DNA of 45,434 bases from Methylobacterium frigidaeris (GTDB taxonomy: Bacteria > Pseudomonadota > Alphaproteobacteria > Rhizobiales > Beijerinckiaceae): the NCBI RefSeq assembly GCF_022179185.1, contig NZ_BPQJ01000051.1, forward strand, positions 1 to 45,434, read 5' to 3'. Below, in pieces: positions 9,650 to 18,116 of the stretch. The notes below the pieces were generated by a model that worked only from the letters and a program-made list of their open reading frames with translations, had not been told where the DNA came from and did not search any database. Both the position numbers and the translations under genes were made by a program. Numbering within the stretch: the first letter of the stretch is position 1; every line of letters begins with the position of its first letter.

Positions 9650-11742
9650 CCGCGAGTCTCCAGGCCGCCCTCGACCCAAGCGCGATCGCGGTGATCGGGG
9701 CCTCCGAGAATCCCGACAAGATCGGCGGCCGGCCGCTCCTCTACCTGTCGCGATTCGGGTTTCGTGGCGAGGTGTGGCCGGTCAACCCGCGGCGGGACGA
9801 GGTCCAGGGCCGGCGCACGGTGCCGCACCTCTCGGCCCTGTCGCGGGCGCCCGACCTCGCGATCATCGCGGTGCCGGGCGAGGCGGCGGTGGCGGCCCTC
9901 GACGAGTGCGCCGAGATCGGCGTCAAGGTGGCGATCATGATGGCCTCGGGCTTCGGCGAGACCGCGGACCCCGAGGCCAAGGCGGCCGAGCGGGCGATGG
10001 TGGCGCGCGCCCGGGCCCGGGGCCTCCGGATGATCGGCCCGAACTCGCAAGGCCTCGCCAATTTCGGCACCGGGGCAGTGGCGAGCTTCTCCAGCATGTT
10101 CCTGGAGGTCGAGCCGCAGGACGGCCCGGTCGGCATCGTCAGCCAGAGCGGGGCGATGAGCGTCGTTCCCTACGGGCTCCTGCGCGGCCGCGGCATCGGC
10201 GTGCGCCACGCCCACGCCACCGGCAACGACGCCGACGTCACGGTATGCGAGCTCGCCGCCGCGGTCGCGGCCGATCCGGGCCTGAGGCTCCTGCTCCTCT
10301 ACCTCGAGAGCATCCCCGACCCGCACCACCTTGCGCAGGCCGCGGCGATCGCCCGCGATCGCGGCCTGCCGATCGTGGCGCTCAAGGCAGGCCGCACCGC
10401 AGCCGGGCAGGCGGCGGCCCGGTCGCATACCGGGGCGCTCGCCAACGAGGACCGGCTGGTCGACGCTTTCCTCGAGCAGCACGGGATCTGGCGGGCGCAG
10501 GACACGACCGACCTCGTCGCGGCCGCCGAGCTGTACCTGAAGGGCTGGCGCCCGGAGGGCCGCCGGATGGTGGCGATCAGCAATTCGGGGGCGACCTGCG
10601 TGATGGCGGCGGACGCGGCCTCGACCGCGGGGCTCGACCTCGCCCCGTTGGGCGACGAGACGCAGGCGCGCCTGCGGGCGATCCTGCCGAGCTTCGCCGC
10701 GACCCGCAATCCGGTCGACATCACGGCGGCACTGATGACGAACTCCGCCCTGTTCAGCCAGATCCTGCCGGTGATCGCCGAGGATCCGAGCGCCGACGCC
10801 TTCCTGGTCGGGGTGCCGGTGGCGGGCCGGGCCTACGCGGTCGACGATTTCGGCCGCGACACTGCCGCCTTCGCGGCGGCGACGGGCAAGCCGGTGGTGA
10901 TCGTCGCGCCCCAGGAGCTGGTCGCCGCGCCGTTCCGCTCGCGCGGCCTGCCGGTCTTCTCCGGGGAGGGCGAGGCGGTCCGGGCGCTGCACCAGTTCAT
11001 CGCCCATCACGAGCGGATCGCGGCGGCCGGGGGCAGGCCGCCCCCTCCGGCCCCTCCCCCGCCGAGCGAGGCGGCGCTGCGCCTTCTCGACGAGGCCGAG
11101 AGCCTGGCGCTGCTGGCGCGGGCCGGCGTGCCGGTGGTCCGCCACCGCCGCTGCCGCACGGCCGACGAGGCTGTGGCCGCGGCCGAGACGATCGGCGGTC
11201 CGGTCGCCGTCAAGGGCTGCTCGGCCGAGGTCGCGCACAAGAGCGAGCTCGGCCTCGTCCATCTCGGGGTGAGCGGAGAGGAGGCCGTGCGCGCCGCTTT
11301 CGAGGCCTGTCGGGCGGGGCTGGCGAAGGCCGGCCACGCACCCACCGGCGTCATCGTCGCCGCGATGGCGCGCGGGCGGCGCGAACTGGTCCTCGGCGCG
11401 CATCGCGACCCGTTCTTCGGCCCGGTCGTGGTGGTGGGCGACGGTGGCACCTACGTCGAGGCGATGCCGGACGTCGCCCTGCTGCTGCCGCCGTTCACGC
11501 AGGCGGAGGTGCGGCGGGCGCTCGGCCGCCTGCGGATCGCGCCGCTGATCGCGGGCGTGCGCGGCGAGGCTCCTTGGGCGATCGAGCCCTACCTCGCCGC
11601 CGCGGTGGCGGTGGGCGAGCTGATGACGATGGAGCCGCGGATCGCCAGCCTCGACGTCAATCCGATGCTGGTCGGCACCGAGCCCGGCGACTGCCTCGCC
11701 CTCGACGCCGTCGTGTTCGGGGACGGCCTGCCATCGCCTTGA
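9646..11742 (+). CDS. ADP-forming acyl-CoA synthetase (acetate-CoA ligase family)
   Basis: A 698-residue single-chain NDP-forming acyl-CoA synthetase. Order of domains: CoA-binding Rossmann domain (residues 1-130, IAVIGASENPDKIGG), succinyl-CoA-ligase-like domains with GIVSQSGAMS and the ARSHTGAL motif that carries the phosphorylated histidine, then a C-terminal ATP-grasp domain (from about 475, with VAVKGCSAEVAHKSELG). It activates a carboxylic acid to its CoA thioester with ATP to ADP. It shares an operon with the thiolase-like and DUF35 proteins, which would process the acyl-CoA. Substrate not evident. Confidence 0.9.
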   Translation: MTASLQAALDPSAIAVIGASENPDKIGGRPLLYLSRFGFRGEVWPVNPRRDEVQGRRTVPHLSALSRAPDLAIIAVPGEAAVAALDECAEIGVKVAIMMASGFGETADPEAKAAERAMVARARARGLRMIGPNSQGLANFGTGAVASFSSMFLEVEPQDGPVGIVSQSGAMSVVPYGLLRGRGIGVRHAHATGNDADVTVCELAAAVAADPGLRLLLLYLESIPDPHHLAQAAAIARDRGLPIVALKAGRTAAGQAAARSHTGALANEDRLVDAFLEQHGIWRAQDTTDLVAAAELYLKGWRPEGRRMVAISNSGATCVMAADAASTAGLDLAPLGDETQARLRAILPSFAATRNPVDITAALMTNSALFSQILPVIAEDPSADAFLVGVPVAGRAYAVDDFGRDTAAFAAATGKPVVIVAPQELVAAPFRSRGLPVFSGEGEAVRALHQFIAHHERIAAAGGRPPPPAPPPPSEAALRLLDEAESLALLARAGVPVVRHRRCRTADEAVAAAETIGGPVAVKGCSAEVAHKSELGLVHLGVSGEEAVRAAFEACRAGLAKAGHAPTGVIVAAMARGRRELVLGAHRDPFFGPVVVVGDGGTYVEAMPDVALLLPPFTQAEVRRALGRLRIAPLIAGVRGEAPWAIEPYLAAAVAVGELMTMEPRIASLDVNPMLVGTEPGDCLALDAVVFGDGLPSP

Positions 11743-11804
11743 CGCCTTTGCGCCAAGCGCGACGGCGGGACATCCGTCCCCGGACCGCGCGCACGAACGC
11801 GACG

Positions 11805-11832
11805 AAGCCCGGAAAGCGTGCTTTCCGGGCTT
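11805..11832. terminator. Bidirectional terminator hairpin
   Basis: AAGCCCGGAAAG (11805-11816) and CTTTCCGGGCTT (11821-11832) form a perfect 12-bp stem with a CGTG loop. It lies between two convergent genes, the acyl-CoA synthetase and the TRAP permease, and the stem's A/T ends give a short U-run in both directions. Confidence 0.8.
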
Positions 11833-11857
11833 CTCACGCCTGTCGATCAGAGCCCCG

Positions 11858-13729
11858 TCACAGGAACCCGATCGAGAACCACGGCACGAAGGTGAGGACC
11901 AGGAGGCCGAGGAACAGCGCGCCGAGATAGATCCAGATCCGGCGCATCCCCGCCTCGGGCGACACCTGCCCGATGATGCAGGCGGCGTAGTAGCAGAGGC
12001 CGAAGGGCGGGGCGAAGAGGCCCAGTCCCATCGCCAGGATCACGATCATGCTGTAGTGGACCTCGTGGATCCCGAACTGATGCGCGATCGGGAAGAGCAG
12101 CGGGCCGAACAGCACGATCGCCGGGATGCCTTCGAGCAGGCTGCCGAGCACGATGAAGGCGACGACCGAGATCAGCAGGAAGCCGGTCTTGCCGCCCGGC
12201 ACCGCCGCCATCGCCCGGGCGAGGTCGTGCGAGAAGCCCGATTGGGTCAGCGCCCAGGCCATCGCGCTCGCGGCCCCCACGATGAACAGGATTGCCCCCG
12301 ACAGCGAGGCGGTCCGCGCCAGCATCGGGATGATCTCCCGGCGCTTGAGCCCGCCGCGATAGATCACGAGGCCGAGCACCAGCGAATAGGCGATGCCGAT
12401 GGTCGAGACCTCGGTCGCCGTCGCGACGCCCTCCACCACCGCGGTGCGGATGAGGAACGGCAGCAGCAGGGCCGGCAGGGCGACCAGGAGCGTCTTCTTC
12501 ACCACCGAGGCCGGGGCCCGGGGGAACACGGTCGCGTCCTCCTCCTTGCCGGCGCGGTAGCGGGCCACTGCGGCCAGCACCAGGGCGAGCACCAGGGCGG
12601 GCAGGATCCCGGCGGTGAACAGGGCGGCGATCGACACTCCCGTCGCCGAGGCGATGGCGATCAGCACGATCGAGGGCGGGATCGTCTCGCTCATCGCCCC
12701 CGAGGCGGCGAGGATCGACAGCAATTCGCCGTCCTTCATGCCGCGCCGGCGCATCTCGGGAAACAGCACCGGGGCGACCGCCGCCATGTCGGCGGTCTTC
12801 GAGCCGGAGATGCCGGAGACGAGCAGCATCGCACCGAGCAGCACGTAGGACATGCCGGCCCGCACGTGGCCCAGCAGCGAGGCGAGGAACGCCACCATCA
12901 CGCGGGCCATCCCGGTCGCGTCGACGAGCTGGCCGAGCAGCACGAAGAGGGGAATCGCCAGCAGGATCAGGCTGCTCATCCCCTCGTCCATCCGCCCGAC
13001 CACGATGGTCAGCGGCGTCGAGGTGGTGGTGAGCAGGTAGGCGGACGTCGCGAGCGCGAACGAGAACGCGATCGGCACGCCGGCCAGGATGCCGATCCCG
13101 AGCAGGCCGACGAAGAAGACCAGGAGGGCCCAGTTGCCGATCCCGGCAAGCCACGGCGCAGCGAGGCTGAGGAGCGCGACGAGACCGAGGAGCACCGCTC
13201 CGACGCCGAGGAGGTCCGTCACGCGGTGACGGGCGAGGCGCAAGGCGCAGGCGAGGAGCGCCAGCACGAAGCCGACCGGCACGGCGAGCGCCCGCACCGT
13301 GCCCGACCAGCCGAGCGCCGGCGTCTCCACGAAGGATTGGTCCTCGGTGTAGTCGTAGGCCGCGTGCATGAGAAGGGCCAGGAAGGCGAAGACCATGCCG
13401 ATGGCGAGCGCCTCGCACCAGGCTTGCGCCCGGGGCGAGAGCGAGCCGACCACGAAGGTCAGCCGCATGTGCTCGCCCCGCTGCACCGCCACGACGCTGC
13501 CGAGCATCGCGAGCCACAGGAACAGGATCGAGGCGAGCTCGTCGCTCCAGATGATCGAGTGCCCGATCGCCCGCGAGACGATGCCGGCGAACAGGATCAG
13601 GGCCTCGGCGGCGACGAGAGCCGCCGCCGGCACCTCGACGGCGAGGCGCAAGGCCCGCTCGGCCGAGGACAGCCAGTCGGCGGAGGGAGCGGCCGCCGGC
13701 CGCCCATGGGCGTCGGCGAGCGCGCTCAT
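11858..13729 (-). CDS. TRAP transporter permease, fused small and large subunits (DctQM)
   Basis: A 623-residue inner-membrane protein. Residues about 30-190 are the four-helix DctQ-type small subunit and about 215-620 the DctM-type large subunit with many helices, including LAIPLFVLLGQLVDATGMA. The start at 13729 overlaps the DctP stop as ATGA and has GGGAGAC upstream. TRAP systems use an ion gradient to import organic acids such as C4-dicarboxylates, sialic acid or ectoine. The partner receptor is the upstream gene. Confidence 0.93.
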   Translation of the reverse strand: MSALADAHGRPAAAPSADWLSSAERALRLAVEVPAAALVAAEALILFAGIVSRAIGHSIIWSDELASILFLWLAMLGSVVAVQRGEHMRLTFVVGSLSPRAQAWCEALAIGMVFAFLALLMHAAYDYTEDQSFVETPALGWSGTVRALAVPVGFVLALLACALRLARHRVTDLLGVGAVLLGLVALLSLAAPWLAGIGNWALLVFFVGLLGIGILAGVPIAFSFALATSAYLLTTTSTPLTIVVGRMDEGMSSLILLAIPLFVLLGQLVDATGMARVMVAFLASLLGHVRAGMSYVLLGAMLLVSGISGSKTADMAAVAPVLFPEMRRRGMKDGELLSILAASGAMSETIPPSIVLIAIASATGVSIAALFTAGILPALVLALVLAAVARYRAGKEEDATVFPRAPASVVKKTLLVALPALLLPFLIRTAVVEGVATATEVSTIGIAYSLVLGLVIYRGGLKRREIIPMLARTASLSGAILFIVGAASAMAWALTQSGFSHDLARAMAAVPGGKTGFLLISVVAFIVLGSLLEGIPAIVLFGPLLFPIAHQFGIHEVHYSMIVILAMGLGLFAPPFGLCYYAACIIGQVSPEAGMRRIWIYLGALFLGLLVLTFVPWFSIGFL

Positions 13730-14784
13730 GCCAAGTCTCCCGTCACGGCCTCGAGGGCCTTCCACGCCTCGGGCCCGAACTTGTCCTTCCAGTCCCGGTA
13801 GAAGCCGGCCTGGGTCAGGGCCTTGCGGAAGGCGGCCTTGTCGGGGGTCTCGAAGGTAAGGCCGCGGGCGGTGAGCTGCCCCTTGAGCGTGCCGGTCAGG
13901 CGCACGACGTCCTCGCGCTCCTCCATCGCGGCGCGGTCGAGCTCGCGCCGGACGATCTCCTGGAGCGGCCCGGGCAGCTTTCCGAAGGCGCGACGGTTGG
14001 CGACGATCCAGAACGGATCCCAGATGTGGTTGGTCTCTGAGACGTATTTCTGCACCTCGTAGAGCTTGCCGGCATCGATCGCGACGAGGCCGTTCTCCTG
14101 GCCGTCGACCAGCCGAGTCTGCAGCGCGGTGTAGAGTTCGTTGAAGTTGATCGAGGTTGGGCTCGCCCCGAGGCTCGAGAACAGCGAGGTGAAGATCGGC
14201 GCCACCGGCACGCGGATGCGGTAGCCCTTGAGGTCCTCGGGCGTCTTGATCGGCTTTGCGGCGGAGGTGATCTGCCGGAAGCCGTTATCGGCGGCCTTCG
14301 CCGCGACGATGAGGCCGGTCTTCTCGATCTGGGCGCGGACATAGTCACCCACCGGCCCGTCGACCCCGCGCCAGACGTGGTCGTAGTCGGAGAAGGCGAA
14401 GCCCACATTGGTGATCGCCGCGCCGGAGGCCACCGTCGAGATCACCGAGCCCGAGATGTTGAGGAACTCGATCCCCCCGCTGCGCACCTGGGTGATCAGG
14501 TCGGTGTCGGAGCCGAGCTGGCTCGCCGGGAAGAACTTCAGCTCCATCCGCCCACCGGACGCCTCGCGGATGCGCTGGCAGGCCTGGTCGAGCCGGGCAT
14601 TGATCGGCTGCGTCAGGGATTGGCCTGTGGCGAGCTTGTAGGTGAACTCGGCCGCCCGCGCCGGGCCCGTCCGGATGGCGACGAGTGGAAATGCGGCGGC
14701 GCCGGCCAGGAGCAGGCGGCGCGAGGGGGCCTGCCTCGAGAGGTCTTGCTTGGCCGCGGACTGGGATTCTGGCGTGGATGTCAT
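13726..14784 (-). CDS. dctP: TRAP transporter solute-binding protein, DctP family
   Basis: A 352-residue periplasmic receptor. The start at 14784 has GGAGGAAG upstream. A signal peptide with SRRLLLAG (Tat-like) ends near GPARA-A. The mature protein begins FTYKLATGQSLTQPIN; GYRIRVP holds the arginine that usually binds the ligand carboxylate, and NFNELYTALQTRLVDGQENG is the family signature. It is the first gene of a two-gene operon transcribed away from a LysR regulator, with a candidate LysR site in the gap. Confidence 0.93.
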   Translation of the reverse strand: MTSTPESQSAAKQDLSRQAPSRRLLLAGAAAFPLVAIRTGPARAAEFTYKLATGQSLTQPINARLDQACQRIREASGGRMELKFFPASQLGSDTDLITQVRSGGIEFLNISGSVISTVASGAAITNVGFAFSDYDHVWRGVDGPVGDYVRAQIEKTGLIVAAKAADNGFRQITSAAKPIKTPEDLKGYRIRVPVAPIFTSLFSSLGASPTSINFNELYTALQTRLVDGQENGLVAIDAGKLYEVQKYVSETNHIWDPFWIVANRRAFGKLPGPLQEIVRRELDRAAMEEREDVVRLTGTLKGQLTARGLTFETPDKAAFRKALTQAGFYRDWKDKFGPEAWKALEAVTGDLA

Positions 14785-14970
14785 CGGCTTCCTCCGGCGC
14801 GCCGTCATCCGCGCAGGGGGCGCGGTGCGGCATCGTTCGATCGCGACGTGGAGGGAGGCGCATGGCGCAAGGCGCGCGGCGTTTCGCGCCCATCATCCTC
14901 CCCTGCGGCGTCCCTCGATCCGGGACCGCTCGTCTCGCTTGGTCGCCGAGAGTAGGAACGAGGTCGATGT

Positions 14971-14985
14971 AGGACAATCCAGATT
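14971..14985. promoter_or_regulatory. Candidate LysR site, copy 1
   Basis: AGGACAATCCAGATT lies in the gap between the divergent DctP and LysR genes. Its core AATC-CA-GATT is a small dyad. The same 15 bases occur inverted and without mismatch at 15979-15993, after the LysR gene and before the SAF-domain oxidoreductase. Position and repetition make it a probable operator of this LysR protein. Confidence 0.65.
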
Positions 14986-15021
14986 ATTTGCGGTTTCGTG
15001 TAGGAGCGCTAAACTGTCGGG

Positions 15022-15954
15022 ATGTCGGTCCCGCTCCGCGCCATCACGGTCTTCCACGCCGTTGCCCGCTCCGGCAGCATCACCCGGGCGGCGGAGGATC
15101 TCGGCGTCACGCCCTCCGCGGTGAGCCAGCAGGTCCAGTCCCTCGAGCTGGCCCTCGGCACCGCGCTGGTCGGCAAGGCCGGCCGCGCCATCGTGCTGAC
15201 CGAGGCCGGCGAGCGCTACTTCGAGATGATCGGGGCCGAGATCGACCGGATCATGGAGGCGACGGAGCGCATCCAGGGCTTCCGCTCGGTGACCACGCTG
15301 ACCGTGCGGGCGACGCCGAGCCTGTCGACGAAGTGGCTGCTGCCGCGACTCGCCGGCTTCATCACGGCGCATCCCGACATCGAGCTGCGTCTCGACGGCA
15401 CCAACGAGCCGACGGCGTTCCAGAAGGAGAACGTCGACATCGAGATTCGCCACGGCACCGGCGGGTGGCCCGGCCTGTTCGCCGAGGGGCTGGTGGAGGA
15501 GAGCTTCCGCCCGGTCTGCGCCCCGTCCCTCGCGGAGCCCGGAGGCCTCGCGGCGGAGGACTTGGCCAGACACTTGCTGATCCACTCGGTGAAGTCGCAG
15601 GTGCAGTGGGCGCACTGGTTCAAGCGCGCGGGCGTGACACCGGCGGCGCGCTGGCGCCGGCTCCTGTTCGACCGGACCCACATGGCGATCGACGCCGCCG
15701 CCGGCGGACTCGGCATCGCGCTCGAGAGCGACCTGATGCTGTGGGGCGACCTGCGGGCCGGGCGCCTGATCTGCCCGCTCGCCGCGCCGCCGCGGATCAC
15801 CCTCGTCACCCAGTGGGTGACCTGCCCGCCCGACCACCTGCGCCACCGCAAGGTCCGCGCCTTCCTCGACTGGATCCGCCACGAGCGCGATGCTTGGGCG
15901 ATCGAGCGCGATGCTTGGGCGGCGGCGGCGGAGCGCGACGCGGAGCATCCTTAA
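15022..15954 (+). CDS. LysR-family transcriptional regulator (GcvA-like)
   Basis: A 310-residue LysR-type regulator. The N-terminal helix-turn-helix is complete (AVARSGSITRAAEDLGVTPS, then SQQVQSLE), followed by an effector-binding domain with LSTKWLLPRLAGF, which resembles the GcvA/AmpR branch. It is divergent from the TRAP operon and upstream of the SAF-domain oxidoreductase, with matching candidate operators on both sides. The C-terminus carries an exact 7-codon tandem duplication (ERDAWAI, ERDAWAA) beyond the conserved domain. Confidence 0.92.
   Translation: MSVPLRAITVFHAVARSGSITRAAEDLGVTPSAVSQQVQSLELALGTALVGKAGRAIVLTEAGERYFEMIGAEIDRIMEATERIQGFRSVTTLTVRATPSLSTKWLLPRLAGFITAHPDIELRLDGTNEPTAFQKENVDIEIRHGTGGWPGLFAEGLVEESFRPVCAPSLAEPGGLAAEDLARHLLIHSVKSQVQWAHWFKRAGVTPAARWRRLLFDRTHMAIDAAAGGLGIALESDLMLWGDLRAGRLICPLAAPPRITLVTQWVTCPPDHLRHRKVRAFLDWIRHERDAWAIERDAWAAAAERDAEHP
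15882..15921 (+). repeat. 21-bp tandem duplication in the LysR C-terminus
   Basis: CGAGCGCGATGCTTGGGCG occurs at 15882-15900 and again at 15903-15921, giving an in-frame 21-base period. It extends the protein tail and probably arose by slippage. Confidence 0.85.
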
Positions 15955-15978
15955 GCAAGGCTACATGGTCGGCTCGGA

Positions 15979-15993
15979 AATCTGGATTGTCCT
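15979..15993. promoter_or_regulatory. Candidate LysR site, copy 2
   Basis: AATCTGGATTGTCCT is the exact reverse complement of the site at 14971-14985. It lies 150 bases upstream of the SAF-domain oxidoreductase start, where an activator of that gene would be expected to bind. Confidence 0.65.
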
Positions 15994-16145
15994 TCACGGA
16001 GCCGGCTTCTAGCGTCCGGGCCGTTGGATCCCGCCGGGCCGCTCGCACGCGCCAGCCGGGATCACGCCGAGACCGGCCCCGCCTTCCTTCGAGGACCGGC
16101 GGCGAGAGCCGGTCGGCCCAAGAAGAGACCCACTGGAGGAAACCG

Positions 16146-17507
16146 ATGAATCTCTCCACCCTGCTCCTCGCCCGCGCCGCGTCCGGCCGCCCGGTCCGCG
16201 TCGGCCTGATCGGCGCCGGCAAGTTCGGCTCGATGGTGCTGGCCCAGGCCCAGCGCATCGAGGGGATGCACGTCGTCGCCGTCGCCGACCTCGATGTCGG
16301 CCGCGCCCGCGCCTCGCTCGCCCGCGTCGGCTGGCCGGAGGAGCGCTACGCCGCGACCTCGATGGGCGACGCCGTGAAGAGCGGCCGCACCTTCGTCACC
16401 GCCGATGCCGGCGCGCTCAGCTCCTGCGACGAGATCGAGTGCATCATCGAAGCGACCGGCCACCCGATCGCCGGCATCCGCCACGCCATCCAGGCGATCG
16501 ATGCCCGCAAGCACGTCGTCATGGTCAATGTCGAGGCCGACGTGCTGTGCGGCCCGCTGCTCGCCGAGCGGGCGCGCCGCCAAGGCGTGGTGTACTCGAT
16601 GGCCTACGGCGACCAGCCGGCGATCATCTGCGAGCTCGTCGACTGGGCCCGGTCCTGCGGCTTCGAGCTGACCTCGGCCGGCAAGGGCATGAACTTCGAG
16701 CCGCGCTACCGCTACTCCACCCCCGACACCGTCTGGGGCTTCTTCGGCTGGTCCGAGGAGGAGGTGAAGAAGGGCGACTTCAACCCGAAGATGTACAACT
16801 CGTTCACCGACGGCACCAAGGCGGCGATCGAGATGGCGGCGGTCGCCAACGGCACCGGGCTCGACTGTCCCGATGACGGCCTCGCCTTCCCGCCGACCGG
16901 CCTGCACGACCTCGCCCGGGTCTTCCGCCCGGTGAGCGACGGCGGCCGGCTGCCGCGCTCGGGCCTCGTCGACATCGCGGCGAGCCAGGAGCCGGACGGA
17001 CGCGAGGTGTTCAACAACATCCGCTACGGCGTCTTCGTCACCTTCAAGGCGACGAGCGAGTACACCAAGGCCTGCTTCAAGCAGTACGGCCTGCTCACCG
17101 ATCCGTCCGGCTGGTACGGCTCGATGTGGCGGCCCTTCCACATGATCGGGCTCGAGACCAGCGTCAGCGTGCTCTCGGCGGTGTTGCGCAACGAGCCGAC
17201 CGGCTGCTCGAAAGAGTTCCGCGGCGACGCGGTGGCGACGGCCAAGCGCGACCTCAAGCCCGGCGAGATGCTCGACGGCGAGGGCGGCTACGCGGTGTGG
17301 GCAAACGCGATTCCCGCCTCGAAGAGCCTCGCCCGCAACGCCCTGCCGATCGGGCTCGCCCACAACGTCAAGCTCAAGCGCCCGGTCGCCCGCGACCAGA
17401 TCGTGAGCGTCGACGACGTCGAGCTCGTCAACGACCTCGACGTGGTGACCCTGCGCCGCCAGATGGAGGACACGACCCGGCAGGCGACGACATCCAAGGC
17501 GGCCTGA
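16146..17507 (+). CDS. NAD(P)-dependent oxidoreductase with C-terminal SAF domain (predicted homoserine dehydrogenase family, COG4091-like)
   Basis: A 453-residue protein with an N-terminal Rossmann domain (VRVGLIGAGKFGSMVLAQAQ, about residues 18-37) and a C-terminal SAF-like segment (about 365-450, beginning KRDLKPGEMLDGEGG). The start at 16146 follows GGAGGAAACCG. The family is annotated as predicted homoserine dehydrogenase, but its members sit in sugar-acid and polyol catabolic clusters and the true substrate here is not known. Its shared candidate operator with the TRAP operon suggests that it handles the imported solute. Confidence 0.85.
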   Translation: MNLSTLLLARAASGRPVRVGLIGAGKFGSMVLAQAQRIEGMHVVAVADLDVGRARASLARVGWPEERYAATSMGDAVKSGRTFVTADAGALSSCDEIECIIEATGHPIAGIRHAIQAIDARKHVVMVNVEADVLCGPLLAERARRQGVVYSMAYGDQPAIICELVDWARSCGFELTSAGKGMNFEPRYRYSTPDTVWGFFGWSEEEVKKGDFNPKMYNSFTDGTKAAIEMAAVANGTGLDCPDDGLAFPPTGLHDLARVFRPVSDGGRLPRSGLVDIAASQEPDGREVFNNIRYGVFVTFKATSEYTKACFKQYGLLTDPSGWYGSMWRPFHMIGLETSVSVLSAVLRNEPTGCSKEFRGDAVATAKRDLKPGEMLDGEGGYAVWANAIPASKSLARNALPIGLAHNVKLKRPVARDQIVSVDDVELVNDLDVVTLRRQMEDTTRQATTSKAA

Positions 17508-17509
17508 GG

Positions 17510-17723
17510 GCCTGTTTGACTGATCAGTAGGTTTTATCCCACCCACCACCTCATCCTGAGGTGTCAGTCGATCGACGATCGACTGACCTCGAAGCAGGGC
17601 TCCAGGGACCGCACAGACTTCTGGAGCCCTTCCTTCGAGGATCCCTACGGTCGCACCTCAGGATGAGGTGGTGGGTGGGATAGAAAGCTGTCCGACTGCA
17701 TTATCCTCGCAAGTCAAACAGGC
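17510..17723. repeat. Nested palindromic intergenic repeat element
   Basis: The outermost 12-bp inverted ends are GCCTGTTTGACT (17510-17521) and AGTCAAACAGGC (17712-17723). Inside is a perfect 29-bp inverted pair (17535-17563 and 17654-17682). Within that are a 25-base palindrome with one central base (17563-17587), an 8-bp pair CCTCGAAG/CTTCGAGG and a 9-bp pair GGGCTCCAG/CTGGAGCCC. No coding sequence is seen. It fills almost the whole gap between the SAF oxidoreductase and the next gene. GCCTGTTTGA occurs again at 29236. Confidence 0.85.
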
Positions 17724-17792
17724 TCTGAACCCGATGAGCGGCGGCGCCGGGCGGTCCGGCGCCGCGCATACTCCCTCCCGACGAGGCCCGCC

Positions 17793-18116
17793 ATGTCCTC
17801 CTCCCGGCCCTTCGTGGTCATCGCCGAGTTCCGGGTGCGGCCCGGCTCCCTCGACGCGTTCCTTGACCTCGCCCATGACGATGCCCGCTCCTCGGTTGCG
17901 CAGGAGCCCGGATGCCGCGCCTTCGACGTCGCGGTGAGCGAGAGCGACCCGCTCACGGTGGTGTTCTACGAGGTCTACGACGACCGCGCCGCCTTCGACG
18001 CCCATCTCGAGACCCCGCACCTCGCCCGGTTCCGGGCCGGCTTCCCGGCCCTGATCGAGGAGGAGCGCCCGGTGCGCTTCCTCGCCCGCACCCTCAGCGG
18101 GGCGGAGCCGTCCTGA
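17793..18116 (+). CDS. Small ABM-fold protein (putative quinol monooxygenase, YgiN-like)
   Basis: A 107-residue single-domain protein of the antibiotic biosynthesis monooxygenase family, a dimeric ferredoxin-like fold that can oxidise small aromatics or quinols without cofactor. Typical features are FVVIAEFRVRPGSLDAFL at the N-terminus, the EPGCRAFDV turn and FYEVYDDRAAFDAHLETPH. Its stop overlaps the start of the following dehydrogenase (TGATG), so the two are probably co-translated. Specific substrate unknown; a detoxification role is also possible. Confidence 0.85.
   Translation: MSSSRPFVVIAEFRVRPGSLDAFLDLAHDDARSSVAQEPGCRAFDVAVSESDPLTVVFYEVYDDRAAFDAHLETPHLARFRAGFPALIEEERPVRFLARTLSGAEPS

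Noticed and set aside
12056..13801. Long plus-strand frame opposite the TRAP permease
   Set aside because: Its Arg/His/Glu/Asp-rich composition is that of an antisense frame of a membrane protein gene; TRAP motifs are clear on the other strand.
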